Of a DNA stretch of 64,000 nucleotides, positions 47,195-56,133 are shown piece by piece. Source of the DNA: Azoarcus sp. CIB. Lineage in GTDB: Bacteria; Pseudomonadota; Gammaproteobacteria; Burkholderiales; Rhodocyclaceae. The first letter of the stretch is position 1. The number at the start of each line of letters is the position of its first letter. Below the pieces are notes generated by a model. That model ran no database searches, was not told the origin of the DNA, and worked only from the letters and a program-made list of their open reading frames with translations. A program made the translations under genes and the position numbers. The stretch covers positions 2,604,001 through 2,668,000 of the forward strand of contig NZ_CP011072.1 of NCBI RefSeq assembly GCF_001190925.1, in the 5' to 3' direction.

Positions 47195-49642
47195 TCAGTG
47201 CTGAAGGATCCCGGGTACACGCACCGGCGCGCGACGTGGGAACACACGTTCGAGGACCACAGCGAACGCCGGCAGGGCAGTCATCGCCATCACCAGGTTC
47301 ACCATGAACATGAAGGCCAGCAACTTGCCCATGTCAGCCTGGAACTTGAGTTCCGAGAAGGCCCAGGTGGCGACGCCGATTGCCAGCGTGATGGCAGTGA
47401 AGATCGTTGCCATCCCCACTTCCAGGATCGAAAATTCGAGCGCCCGACCGATGTCGTGACCATTGGCGAGGTGCATCTGCAGGCGGTTGTAGATGTAGAA
47501 GGCGTAATCGACGCCAATTCCGACTGCCAGCACCATCACCGGGAGCGTCGCCACTGTCAGACCGATCTCGAATTCCTTCATGAACCAGTAGCCGATGAAG
47601 GTCGCGACCGTCAGCGGCAGGCAACATGCCACCACCGCGCGCAGGTCGCGGTACGCCAGCAGCACCAGCACAGCGATCGCCGCATACACGTACAGCATCA
47701 TCGGCAGTTCGCTGCGCTCCACCTCGTCGTTGATCGCCGCGAGCACGCCGGCATTGCCCGACGCAAGACGAACATTGACGCCTTCGATCACATTGGCCTC
47801 TCTGAACGTCTTCACCGCATCGATCACGCGGTGGATCGTGGTGGCCTTGTGGTCGGTGAGGTACAGATGCACGGCAGTCATGCTGCAGTCGGTGTTGACG
47901 TAACCGCGGTTGCGCGCAATTTCGGTCGCTAGCGCGGCATAGTTGCCGCCGTCGATGGGCACCACCGCCATCTTGGGATTGCCTTCGTTGTATCCCTGGT
48001 TGTATGTGCGCAGTTCCCGGGCAAAGCTCTTGACGGCCTGCACTCCCGGCACGTTCTCGACTGCGGCGACAAAATCGTCCTGGTACTTGCCGGCGGCAAC
48101 GTCTTCACAGGAATTGGCTGCGGCCTCAAACACAACCGTGAGCCAGTCGAGGCCCATGTCGTAGGATTCGGCAATTGACACCGCGTCGCGGTTGAAACGC
48201 GACTCGGGCCGCAGTTCGGGCGCCCCCGGCAGAACCGAGCCCACCACGCGGTCATGGCTCTGCCAGACGGACACGCCGAAGATCGCAGCCGTCAACACCG
48301 TCACCATCACCGCATTGCGAGGCCGTGCGACGCGCGCCAGTCCGCGGAGCCACTGCGAACGCCGCTCGCGCTTGAGCATTGCCTTGTCGGCATACTCGCG
48401 GCTGAAATTGAGGAAGGACGCCGCCACGGGCAACATCACTAAATTGGTAACGATCTTGTAGCCGACGCCGATCGACGAAATGATCGCCAATTCCTTGACC
48501 ATCGGAATCGGGATCAGGAGCAGCGTGATGAACGATACGAAGGCCGTAACCAGCGCGAGCGTGCCGGGGATCAGCAGGCCCGTGAAGCTCGCCCGCGCAG
48601 CTTCTAGCGTGCTTTTGCCGTGCGCGATCTCGCGCACGATGAAATTGATCTGCTGCACTCCGTGCGATACGCCGATCGCGAAGACAAGGAAAGGCACCAG
48701 CACGGCCAGCGGATCGAGGCCATAGCCCATCAATTTGAGCGTACCGAACTGCCAGATCAGCGAGGCGATCGAGCAGGCGACCGGCAAAATCGTCAGCCGC
48801 AGGGAATGGCAGTACCAATAAACGGCCACCGTCGTCAGCAGCAGCGCCACGACACAGAATTCCAGAACCGCCGCAGCGCCGTCCGCGATGTCGCCGATCT
48901 GCTTCGCGAAGCCGATGATCTGGACTTCGAAGTCGCCGTCCTCGAAGGGCGCGCGAATTTTTTCCTCGAGGAGCTGGTTGTAAGCCACGTAATCGAGGTG
49001 TTTGCCGTCGGCGTCCACTTCGCCGATCTCGGCGGTGATCATCGCGCTGGTCTGGTCGCGCGACACGAGCGTGCCGATATATCCACCCTGCGCGGTCACA
49101 CGTCGCACGGCATCGATGATTTCGCCATCCAGGGCTTCCACGGTAACGGTTCCCGGAATCACCGGCTGCGCGCGGAAACCTTCTTCCGTGATCTCGTTGA
49201 CGAAACTGTTCGGCGTCCACAGAGACTGCACGCCCATGCGATCGACACCCGGCAGGAAGATCACGGCCTGGGTTATCTCGTACAGGCGGGCCAAGGCCTC
49301 CCGATTCCAGATATGGCGATTTCTGGCCTTGACCACGACTGTCAGGCGATTTGCGCCGAACAACTGGTCACGATATTCCGTGAAGGTCTTCACGTATTCA
49401 TGGCCAGCGGGCATCTGTTTCTCGAAGCCCGCCTCCATCCGCAACTGCACGCCGAACCACGCCATCACGGCCGTGATTACCGCCAGTGCAGCGAGCACCG
49501 GCACCCGATGCCTGAAGACGACACCCTCAAGCCACCCCACAAAGCCAGCCACGATCCTGTCCCCTACCGAAATTGCCGTGCTGCCGCCAGCCGTCCGCTG
49601 CAGAGATCCGGAGTTGCTGGATCTCTGCAGAGAGGCGATCAC
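47195..49642 (-). CDS. MmpL/RND-family inner-membrane transporter
   Basis: Predicted 815 residues with about 12 membrane segments in two six-segment halves (TM1 about 45-65 after FRHRVPVLAALAVI; the large periplasmic loops carry the residues between TM1-2 and TM7-8). Sterol-sensing-like clusters are visible (LPVMVLAVGIGVDYAFYIYN, VPFLVFAIGVSHGVQ). This subfamily handles hydrophobic molecules and lipids. It starts with GTG at 49642, four bases after the DUF1302 gene, and has no membrane-fusion protein gene, which is usual for this type. With DUF1302 and DUF1329 it forms a set found near catabolic genes for hydrophobic substrates. Confidence 0.88.
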   Translation of the reverse strand: MIASLQRSSNSGSLQRTAGGSTAISVGDRIVAGFVGWLEGVVFRHRVPVLAALAVITAVMAWFGVQLRMEAGFEKQMPAGHEYVKTFTEYRDQLFGANRLTVVVKARNRHIWNREALARLYEITQAVIFLPGVDRMGVQSLWTPNSFVNEITEEGFRAQPVIPGTVTVEALDGEIIDAVRRVTAQGGYIGTLVSRDQTSAMITAEIGEVDADGKHLDYVAYNQLLEEKIRAPFEDGDFEVQIIGFAKQIGDIADGAAAVLEFCVVALLLTTVAVYWYCHSLRLTILPVACSIASLIWQFGTLKLMGYGLDPLAVLVPFLVFAIGVSHGVQQINFIVREIAHGKSTLEAARASFTGLLIPGTLALVTAFVSFITLLLIPIPMVKELAIISSIGVGYKIVTNLVMLPVAASFLNFSREYADKAMLKRERRSQWLRGLARVARPRNAVMVTVLTAAIFGVSVWQSHDRVVGSVLPGAPELRPESRFNRDAVSIAESYDMGLDWLTVVFEAAANSCEDVAAGKYQDDFVAAVENVPGVQAVKSFARELRTYNQGYNEGNPKMAVVPIDGGNYAALATEIARNRGYVNTDCSMTAVHLYLTDHKATTIHRVIDAVKTFREANVIEGVNVRLASGNAGVLAAINDEVERSELPMMLYVYAAIAVLVLLAYRDLRAVVACCLPLTVATFIGYWFMKEFEIGLTVATLPVMVLAVGIGVDYAFYIYNRLQMHLANGHDIGRALEFSILEVGMATIFTAITLAIGVATWAFSELKFQADMGKLLAFMFMVNLVMAMTALPAFAVVLERVFPRRAPVRVPGILQH

Positions 49643-49646
49643 TTAC

Positions 49647-51446
49647 TCAGAAGTTACGAGAAAGGAAGGCACCGAAAAAATCTCGATCCTTGTAGTACTG
49701 GCGTGCCGGATCGCTCTTCCCCCCGAAATACGTGGCGAAGTTCAGACCCGCCTGCCAATTCCCTGCGTTCTGTGTCAAGAGGACGTAGAAGTTGGCCGCC
49801 TTGGCGTCCTCCAAGTAGGGCACCGAGAAGTTCGGCGTGTCGCCTTGCACCGCATGCACGAAAGTCACCCCGGGAATTACCTGCCAGCCCGGAATAACAG
49901 AGCTGTCGTAATTCAGATTCGCATCTACGATGTAACCCCATGAGGTTTCCGTTCCGCCGCCTTTGGCGATCGGTGCGTCGGGATTGCTGCGATCGAGGAA
50001 AATAAAGTATCCCGCCGCAGGTACCTGATCGACCAGAACGCCGTCGATGTTGCGATGCACGCGCTTGTTGGCTTTGACGCCGGGGTATTGTGCGACCACA
50101 CCTTCGATTGAGATGAAGCCAGTATCCGCACCGAAAAGGTCGAGAACCGTCCCGTGATCGCCGGGCGTGAGCTGCAGCAGCCCGGTGAGGTGCATCTGGT
50201 ACTTCTCGTTTTCCTCGTACTGCGGGCAATTTCTGACCGCTGCCAGATTCGTGTTCGCATCAAGCGCACCGCCCGCGTTGTAGCAGGCCGACAGTGAAAC
50301 TGCGTCACGAGGCCGATAGGACAACTCCCCCCCAATCGCCCAATTACCCAACGGGAAGTTGGTACTCACGCCGTATAGTTCTCGCTTCTTGAGAAACTCC
50401 CAGCGATAGGTGCTGCCGTTAACCAGATTGAGAACCGGCGTCTTGTCATGGTACTGGAGGTAATACGCCCCTAAGTCGAGCGACGTGCCCTCGGGTTTCC
50501 AGTGCATCGAAACGCCATACTGCCCGCTGTTACCCGGCTTGATGTCACGACCGACCGTGGCGGGGAAGTCACCATTTGCCGTAATGGCGGCGTCGCCCTG
50601 GGCGGAGGAGTAGCTGCGCCGTCCTAGCAAGGAAGCCTGGTCGCGTCCGGTGACGTTGAAGTTCGAGCCATTGAAAGAGACGGATTCCCGGCCTTCGCCG
50701 TAATAGTCAGCCACGGACCAATAACCGCCCACGGGCGCATAGAGCGTCTTATTCCAACGGAATTGGTAATAGGCCTCGAAGTTGAGGCCTTTTCCGAGCG
50801 AAGAAGCAATGCTCAGCATGGGTGCCGGCAGCACGGCTTCCTTCAACTGGGTGCCCGGGACCAGCAAGCGCTGAAAATCGAGCGCATTGGTCGCATTGAT
50901 GCCGCCAATCGCGAAGAGACTCTCGCCCCAGTTGATGACCTGGTTACCCAGGCGAACGCGTGCATCCTGTCCGCCAATACTGAACTCCTTGCTCACCCAC
51001 AGGTCAAGGAGCCGTGCATTATCAACAATCTGCCGCTTCGCCGAGTTCGACAACTCGGTTCGCTCGGTGTCATCGGCCTTGAAATCGTGCATCCAGGTGC
51101 CGCGCGCCATGAATTTCCAGCCGTCTGGCATCTTCAGCAGCAGCTCGTGAGTCCCCTTCAGATAGGCGGTGAAGAAATCCCCTTTCCTGTAATTGAGGTT
51201 CCCGTTATCGCCGGCCGACCACTGTGCGGTATTGGCTCGCGCGCCACACGACGTTGTCGGATCGCCCACGAGCGAGCAGGACGGATCCTGCGCGCGGACC
51301 CCGAGACCGGTCGTAAAAGTGGAATCCAGCGCCCCCTGAATGTCCCCCGCCTCGAATCGGAAAGCATGGGCCGACTGGGTTCCGGCCGCCAACAGCGCCA
51401 CCGCGGCACTCACCAGCACACTGCACGTCTTGCGTTGAAATTTCAT
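49647..51446 (-). CDS. DUF1302 outer-membrane protein
   Basis: Predicted 599 residues. Signal peptide (MKFQRKTCSVLVSAAVALLA, cleavage after SAHA about 28), then a beta-rich protein beginning FRFEAGDIQGALDST and ending in Phe (FLSRNF), typical of an outer-membrane beta-barrel. DUF1302 proteins are thought to be porin-like and are nearly always encoded with DUF1329. A role in moving a hydrophobic growth substrate across the outer membrane is inferred from context only. Confidence 0.87.
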   Translation of the reverse strand: MKFQRKTCSVLVSAAVALLAAGTQSAHAFRFEAGDIQGALDSTFTTGLGVRAQDPSCSLVGDPTTSCGARANTAQWSAGDNGNLNYRKGDFFTAYLKGTHELLLKMPDGWKFMARGTWMHDFKADDTERTELSNSAKRQIVDNARLLDLWVSKEFSIGGQDARVRLGNQVINWGESLFAIGGINATNALDFQRLLVPGTQLKEAVLPAPMLSIASSLGKGLNFEAYYQFRWNKTLYAPVGGYWSVADYYGEGRESVSFNGSNFNVTGRDQASLLGRRSYSSAQGDAAITANGDFPATVGRDIKPGNSGQYGVSMHWKPEGTSLDLGAYYLQYHDKTPVLNLVNGSTYRWEFLKKRELYGVSTNFPLGNWAIGGELSYRPRDAVSLSACYNAGGALDANTNLAAVRNCPQYEENEKYQMHLTGLLQLTPGDHGTVLDLFGADTGFISIEGVVAQYPGVKANKRVHRNIDGVLVDQVPAAGYFIFLDRSNPDAPIAKGGGTETSWGYIVDANLNYDSSVIPGWQVIPGVTFVHAVQGDTPNFSVPYLEDAKAANFYVLLTQNAGNWQAGLNFATYFGGKSDPARQYYKDRDFFGAFLSRNF

Positions 51447-51494
51447 ATTTTGTCTCCCTCGTCAAACCCGTCCGACACCTTTGCGTGCGTCATC

Positions 51495-51524
51495 CATCCG
51501 GCGCGGTACATTCCGCGCCGGATG
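51495..51524 (-). repeat. Intercistronic stem-loop, DUF1329 to DUF1302
   Basis: CATCCGGCGCGG and CCGCGCCGGATG are exact complements around TACATT in the 91-base gap. No T tract follows on the transcribed strand, so read-through is expected. It may set the relative amounts of the two proteins. Confidence 0.6.
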
Positions 51525-51537
51525 CAATCCCGCCCGT

Positions 51538-52926
51538 TCAGCGATCGCTGACCGCGCGGAGGTTTTCCGCGGTATAGAAGCTGTCCTTGAAGTAGGGCAG
51601 ATCGCCCGGATCGGCGTAGAAGCGCAGATCCTTCCCGCCGTTGGTGACGTTCGAATCGGTCACGTAACGACCGCTGGCGAAGTCGTGCAGGAAGTACATC
51701 GCCGTATTGCTGCAGGCGCCCAGCTCCCACACCGGATATACGCTGGACTCCTTGTGCCGCCACAACTGGTTCTTGCTGTCGTAGTCCTCGCCAGCCACCA
51801 TCAGCCAGGTGTCCTCGTCGAAATAGAACACCTTCTTCGGAGAGCTGTGCCGCACGCCCTGTTTCACGGTGGCTTCAACGACCCATACGCGGTGCAGCTC
51901 GTAGCGCCGTGCATCGTTGTCGATGTACGGCTGCTCCAGCCCCTGCTGTTTCACGCCCGCGTCGATACTCTTGAAGTTGTTGTACTGGACGTACATCTCC
52001 TTCTTGCCGATCAGCTTCCAGTCGAAACGGTCGGGGTTGCCGTAGAACAGGAAGATCGAGTCGTTCGGGAATTGGTTCTCGAAACCGATGATCGGTGTGT
52101 CATAGGCATAGTTGGGCAGGCGACGCACACGCCGCTGACCGGTGAAGTAATAGAAGGACTCCGCGTCCTTGTTCATGAAATAGCTCTGCACCAGCGACTG
52201 GCCGGCGAGCGCGACCGGCTCCTGGAACGCGTAGTAGAACCCCTGCTGGACATAGTTCACGTCCTTCGGCGACGTCGTACCCTTCTTGGCCCACGGGAAA
52301 TAGGTCGCCTGGTTGTAGCGCGTCGAAACCCCTTCGGTGGTCCCCGGCCGCGGCGACACCGTCGCGAGCGCGTTGTCCCACACGATTCCGACGCCCTGAT
52401 ACCTCATCAGGTAGTTCCAGACCACCTCGACGCCGCTCTTGGGCACAGGGAAAGGCACGCCCGGCAGCGCCGCATCTTCCAGCGACCACCCGTCGGCGGC
52501 GATCTTTGAGCGGGTTGCCCCGCTCTTCGTATTGCTGAGCACGAAATCCGGGTAGGAACATTCTCGGTGCGACGGGAAGACGTGCATCTCGTAGCCCTTA
52601 AGCTGCTTGAGCATCGCCAGCTGTCCAGGGCTCAACTTGTCGGAGTGTTTGTCCGCGTTGGTGGCGTTGATCGTCAGCGTCGATTTCTCGTCCTTGTGGT
52701 TCCAGACGTCGCCACGATTCTTGCCGAACTTCCACTCCCCCTGAGGCTTCGCCGTGGCCCCCGACCAGGCCGGAATCGAACCGTCCTTGCTGGCCTCCTT
52801 CGCGGCGCCGACAGGCGTCAGCTCGCCGCCCAGCCTTGCGGCTTCGGATTCCGTTGCGCCCGCCCAAGCCAGCGAACTCGCCGTGACTGCGAGTGCCGTG
52901 GATAGCGTTAGAGTCAATTTCCTCAC
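51538..52926 (-). CDS. DUF1329 periplasmic/outer-membrane lipoprotein-like protein
   Basis: Predicted 462 residues. GTG start at 52926 with a strong AAGGAGG site. Signal peptide (MRKLTLTLSTALAVTASSLA, cleavage after AWA about 22), then the DUF1329 signature region (LGGELTPVGAAKEAS, IPAWSG) and conserved aromatic-rich C terminus. The fold is LolA/LolB-like in related proteins, which fits binding of a hydrophobic ligand. It is the first gene of the sigma-54-controlled operon running to the MFS gene. Confidence 0.87.
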   Translation of the reverse strand: MRKLTLTLSTALAVTASSLAWAGATESEAARLGGELTPVGAAKEASKDGSIPAWSGATAKPQGEWKFGKNRGDVWNHKDEKSTLTINATNADKHSDKLSPGQLAMLKQLKGYEMHVFPSHRECSYPDFVLSNTKSGATRSKIAADGWSLEDAALPGVPFPVPKSGVEVVWNYLMRYQGVGIVWDNALATVSPRPGTTEGVSTRYNQATYFPWAKKGTTSPKDVNYVQQGFYYAFQEPVALAGQSLVQSYFMNKDAESFYYFTGQRRVRRLPNYAYDTPIIGFENQFPNDSIFLFYGNPDRFDWKLIGKKEMYVQYNNFKSIDAGVKQQGLEQPYIDNDARRYELHRVWVVEATVKQGVRHSSPKKVFYFDEDTWLMVAGEDYDSKNQLWRHKESSVYPVWELGACSNTAMYFLHDFASGRYVTDSNVTNGGKDLRFYADPGDLPYFKDSFYTAENLRAVSDR

Positions 52927-53025
52927 CTTGAAACCTCCTTTGAATGTGTTTGCCTTGAGGAACCCCTGTCGGTCCGCTTGCGGCTCGCCCTCTATTCGGG
53001 GTCGTTGTTATCGTGCTTTCCCTTC

Positions 53026-53041
53026 AGCAAGTCCGATGCCA
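53026..53041 (-). promoter_or_regulatory. Sigma-54 (-24/-12) promoter of the DUF1329 operon
   Basis: TGGCATCGGACTTGCT on the minus strand agrees with the sigma-54 consensus TGGCACG-N4-TTGCW except in two bases of the -24 box (TGGCATC). GG and GC are 12 bases apart, as required. Transcription would start near 53015, giving a leader of about 89 bases to the GTG at 52926. The 52927-53309 divergent region holds this promoter, the upstream sites and presumably the MocR promoter. Confidence 0.78.
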
Positions 53042-53105
53042 CGACAGATAAGACACTGATTTGCTTATAATTCTTTCTTATCAGCGAGCCGCCTTGCGCG
53101 CCTTT

Positions 53106-53154
53106 GCTGCACGTTTGCAGCGGTGTATGCGGAAAGCCGCTGCATCGGCGCAGC
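53106..53154. promoter_or_regulatory. Paired upstream activator sites
   Basis: Two copies of GCTGC-N6-GCAGC (53106-53121 and 53139-53154) start 33 bases apart, about three helical turns, and lie roughly 70-130 bases upstream of the sigma-54 promoter. This suits an enhancer-binding protein. A related site lies upstream of the flavoprotein gene. In addition TTTGCTGCAC (53103-53112) is inverted as GTGCAGCAAA at 53163-53172. The MocR protein is an alternative binder. Confidence 0.55.
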
Positions 53155-53309
53155 ATCGTGCAGTGCAGCAAACGTCGATCCACGTCCCAGGCGGGCGGAC
53201 GCGCTAGCAACAACGGGGAAGACGCCGCACTACGGAAAGATCCACGGTTCTGATGGACCGGCACGGGAATTGCGTATTAGCATCGAGTACCGATGGATTT
53301 CACGACACC

Positions 53310-54704
53310 ATGCTGCAGCTCCAACATGATTCGGCCGTACCGCTGGTCACCCAAATCACCAGCGGTTTTCGCCGTCTGATCGCCGACCGCAAACTCGCCG
53401 AGGGCATGAAGGCGCCTTCGATTCGCCAGTTCGCACGCCAACACCAGGTCAGCCCTTCCACAGTGGTCGAAGCCTATGACCGCCTGGTCGCGGAAGGACT
53501 ATTGGTGGCGCGACAGAACAGCGGATTCTTCGTACGCAGCAGCCTGCGCGGCACCAAAGCCGGGACGCCGCGCGACGAGACCTTGCGCAACGTCCGATTT
53601 GACGGGCGCTGGCTGGTTAAACGGATCTGGGAAGGTGAATCGACCGGCATCAAGGCCGGCTGCGGATGGCTGCCGGAAGACTGGCTGGACGGAGAAGCGC
53701 TCCGCCGCAACCTTCGCCAGATTGCATCCAAACCCAGCAAGCACCTCGCCAGCTACGGCTTGCCGAAAGGCCTGGAGGCGCTGCGCTGGAGCATCAGCGA
53801 CTGGCTGGGCGAACACGAAATCTGCGCTGCCCCGGAATCCATCCTGCTCACCAGTGGCGCCAATCACGCGCTGGCACTGGTGGCGCGTTGCCTGGTCCGG
53901 CCCGGCGACATCGTGCTGGTCGACGACCCCGGCTACAGCGTTCTCAGCTCGCATCTGCGGGATTGCGGCGCGCGCATCATGGGCGTGCCCTGGGGACCTC
54001 AGGGCCCCGACGTGGAGCGCCTCGAAGCACTGATGCTGACGCACAAGCCACGTACTTTCTTCACCAATCCACGCTTGCAGAATCCAACCGGTGCGTCCTT
54101 TTCGCTACAGGTCGCACACCGCGTGTTGCAGCTTGCCGACCGCCACGACCTGATCATCGTCGAGGACGACGTTTCCAGCGAGCTCGACGTGTTGCAGCGG
54201 CGCAGCCTTGCCAGCCTCGATCAGCTGCACCGCGTCATCTACGTCGGCAGTTTCTCGAAGAGCATCTCGCCCGCGCTGCGCGTCGGCTTCGTCGCCGGCG
54301 ACGTCGGACTAGTGGAGGAACTCACTGCAATCAAGATGGCGTCCGGACTGTCGTCATCGGAACTGACCGAACGCTTAACGCTGGAAATCCTCACCGAAGG
54401 ACGCTACCGCAAACATCTGAAGGGCCTGCGCGAACGCCTCGGCGAGGCGCTGGCGCACACCTGCCACAAACTCGCCGAAGTGGGCCTCGAGCCGCTGTTG
54501 ACGCCCAGTGCAGGAATGTTCGTTTGGGCTCGCCATCCCCGGATCCAAGATGCCGGAGTGCTCAGCGCGCGCGCTGCCGAGAACGGCATCATGCTCGCGC
54601 CGGGTCATCTCTTTACGCACGAGCCGGGCCCGTCGCCGTGGCTGCGATTCAACGCAGCCTTCTGCGACGACCCACGCTTGTACGATTTCCTAGCGACTGT
54701 ATGA
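53310..54704 (+). CDS. MocR-type regulator (GntR HTH plus aminotransferase fold)
   Basis: Predicted 464 residues from the ATG at 53310 (MLQLQHDSAVPL), the usual start context of the family; an ATG at 53253 would add 19 residues. A GntR winged helix (about 5-75, APSIRQFARQHQVSPSTVVEAYDRL) is fused to a type I aminotransferase-like domain with PLP lysine 317 (GSFSKSISPALRVGF), Asp in VEDDVSSELD and NPTGASF. MocR proteins sense amino compounds or PLP adducts and regulate nearby amine or amino-acid genes (GabR is the model). It is divergent from the DUF1329 operon and ends 9 bases from the convergent UspA gene. It may sense an amine or amino-acid intermediate of this pathway. Confidence 0.87.
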   Translation: MLQLQHDSAVPLVTQITSGFRRLIADRKLAEGMKAPSIRQFARQHQVSPSTVVEAYDRLVAEGLLVARQNSGFFVRSSLRGTKAGTPRDETLRNVRFDGRWLVKRIWEGESTGIKAGCGWLPEDWLDGEALRRNLRQIASKPSKHLASYGLPKGLEALRWSISDWLGEHEICAAPESILLTSGANHALALVARCLVRPGDIVLVDDPGYSVLSSHLRDCGARIMGVPWGPQGPDVERLEALMLTHKPRTFFTNPRLQNPTGASFSLQVAHRVLQLADRHDLIIVEDDVSSELDVLQRRSLASLDQLHRVIYVGSFSKSISPALRVGFVAGDVGLVEELTAIKMASGLSSSELTERLTLEILTEGRYRKHLKGLRERLGEALAHTCHKLAEVGLEPLLTPSAGMFVWARHPRIQDAGVLSARAAENGIMLAPGHLFTHEPGPSPWLRFNAAFCDDPRLYDFLATV

Positions 54705-54713
54705 GCAGTCCGC

Positions 54714-55124
54714 CTACCTCACCACCAGCACGGGACACGGCGCATCGCCCAGGATCGCACTGCTAACGGAGCCGAATACGAGGCGCTGGGCCAGTCCGAG
54801 GCCGCGACAGCCGGTCATGATGAGGTCAGCCTTCACTTCGCGCGCGACCGCAATCACCGCTTCAGCCGGTTGACCGACCTCGATGCGTGCCTGTATGTCG
54901 ATCCCGCGCGCGGCCATGCTGGCCGCAACCTCGCAGGTCATTGCCCGTGCACGCGCAAACTGCTCGGGGTCGGCATCCACGGCGTCGCCATTAGCATCCA
55001 GTGCGGGGCCGTCCACCACGGACACGAGCATTACAGAGAGGCCGTTCCGATCGAACCAGTCCAGCGCCTCAAATGTCTTGCACGCTTGATCCGAGCCGTC
55101 GAAGGCAATCACGATTCTGGTCAT
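54714..55124 (-). CDS. Universal stress protein (UspA family)
   Basis: Predicted 136 residues from the ATG at 55124 (MTRIVIAFDGSD) with GGAAG before it. One Usp domain; the ATP-binding loop G-x2-G-x9-G-S/T is visible as GCRGLGLAQRLVFGSVSSAIL. It lies 49 bases after etfA on the same strand and is probably its last co-transcribed gene. Function is likely accessory, for example under redox or energy stress during growth on the substrate. Confidence 0.85.
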   Translation of the reverse strand: MTRIVIAFDGSDQACKTFEALDWFDRNGLSVMLVSVVDGPALDANGDAVDADPEQFARARAMTCEVAASMAARGIDIQARIEVGQPAEAVIAVAREVKADLIMTGCRGLGLAQRLVFGSVSSAILGDAPCPVLVVR

Positions 55125-55173
55125 TCTTCCTTCATTCCATGGTTGTCGTTGGAGGATGGCGTCAGGCTCGGCC

Positions 55174-56133
55174 TCATTGAAGCCGGCGCTCGAGTGCGTC
55201 CGCAAAGGCAAGCGAATCCATCACCACCCCAAGGCTTGCGACTTTGAAGATCGGAGCGTGCGGGTCGGTATTGACCGCAATGATCGTCTCGACGTGCTTC
55301 ATCCCGTGCAGATGTTGCACCGCGCCTGAAATACCGCACGCGATATAAAGCTTGCAGTTGCCGGCGACCTTGCCGGTGAGACCGACCTGATGGGCCTTGG
55401 GCAACCACCCGGAGTCCGCCACCGGACGCGAGCATCCCAGCGTTGCACCAATGAGGTCGGCCAGACCCGCGAAACGCGGCACGTTGTTCTCGTCCTGAAT
55501 GCCGCGCCCGATCGAAAAGATGAAGTCGGCCTTACCGATGTCGACGCCGGAAGCGGGCGGCTCGATGTATTCGAGGTGGCTGTATCCGGGCGTTGGAACT
55601 GCGGCGGCGAACGGCTTTACCGTGGCAGAACCGATATCGGACGACGGCTTCCAGGTCTGGCCGCGCAAGGTGAGCACTACTACCGGCTTGTCCGGAAATC
55701 GCAGGCTGACGTTCACCTTGTTGTTGAAGCCGCTGCGCACTGCGTAGATCCCCTGCTCATCCACACCGAAGCCGAACACGTCGGACGCAAATCCGCTACC
55801 CAGCCCCACGGCAAGCGCCGGCGCCAGCGCCATGCCGTCGGCCGAGTGTCCCAGCACGATTAGAGTCGGCTGTATCTCGGCAGCGACCTCCATGACGACC
55901 TCCTCGTACAACATCGCATCGAACTCGCCGCCCCCGGCTGTCACGGTGATGATGTCGTCCACCCCCGGCTGGTTCAAGCCGTCGGCATGGCGTGCGGGAT
56001 CGTCGGCGATCACTACCACTCGCACTGGCCCACCGATCGCTGCGCGCGCCTCCAATGCTGCCGCAACAGCCTCTCGGCTGATATCGGCGAGCATGCCGCG
56101 CCTGTGTTCCGCTACCACCAGAATCCCGCTCAT
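55174..56133 (-). CDS. etfA: Electron transfer flavoprotein alpha subunit
   Basis: Predicted 319 residues. Start at ATG 56133 (MSGILVVAEHRRG), which overlaps the stop of the fusion gene (ATGA). The N-terminal domain is followed by the FAD domain with GRGIQDENNV, SRPVADSGW, QVGLTGK, LYIACGISGAVQH and NTDPHAPIF. It pairs with the EtfB domain to form the FAD/AMP-containing ETF that takes electrons from the dehydrogenase. Because EtfB is part of the membrane protein, this EtfA presumably docks on it at the membrane. Confidence 0.92.
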   Translation of the reverse strand: MSGILVVAEHRRGMLADISREAVAAALEARAAIGGPVRVVVIADDPARHADGLNQPGVDDIITVTAGGGEFDAMLYEEVVMEVAAEIQPTLIVLGHSADGMALAPALAVGLGSGFASDVFGFGVDEQGIYAVRSGFNNKVNVSLRFPDKPVVVLTLRGQTWKPSSDIGSATVKPFAAAVPTPGYSHLEYIEPPASGVDIGKADFIFSIGRGIQDENNVPRFAGLADLIGATLGCSRPVADSGWLPKAHQVGLTGKVAGNCKLYIACGISGAVQHLHGMKHVETIIAVNTDPHAPIFKVASLGVVMDSLAFADALERRLQ

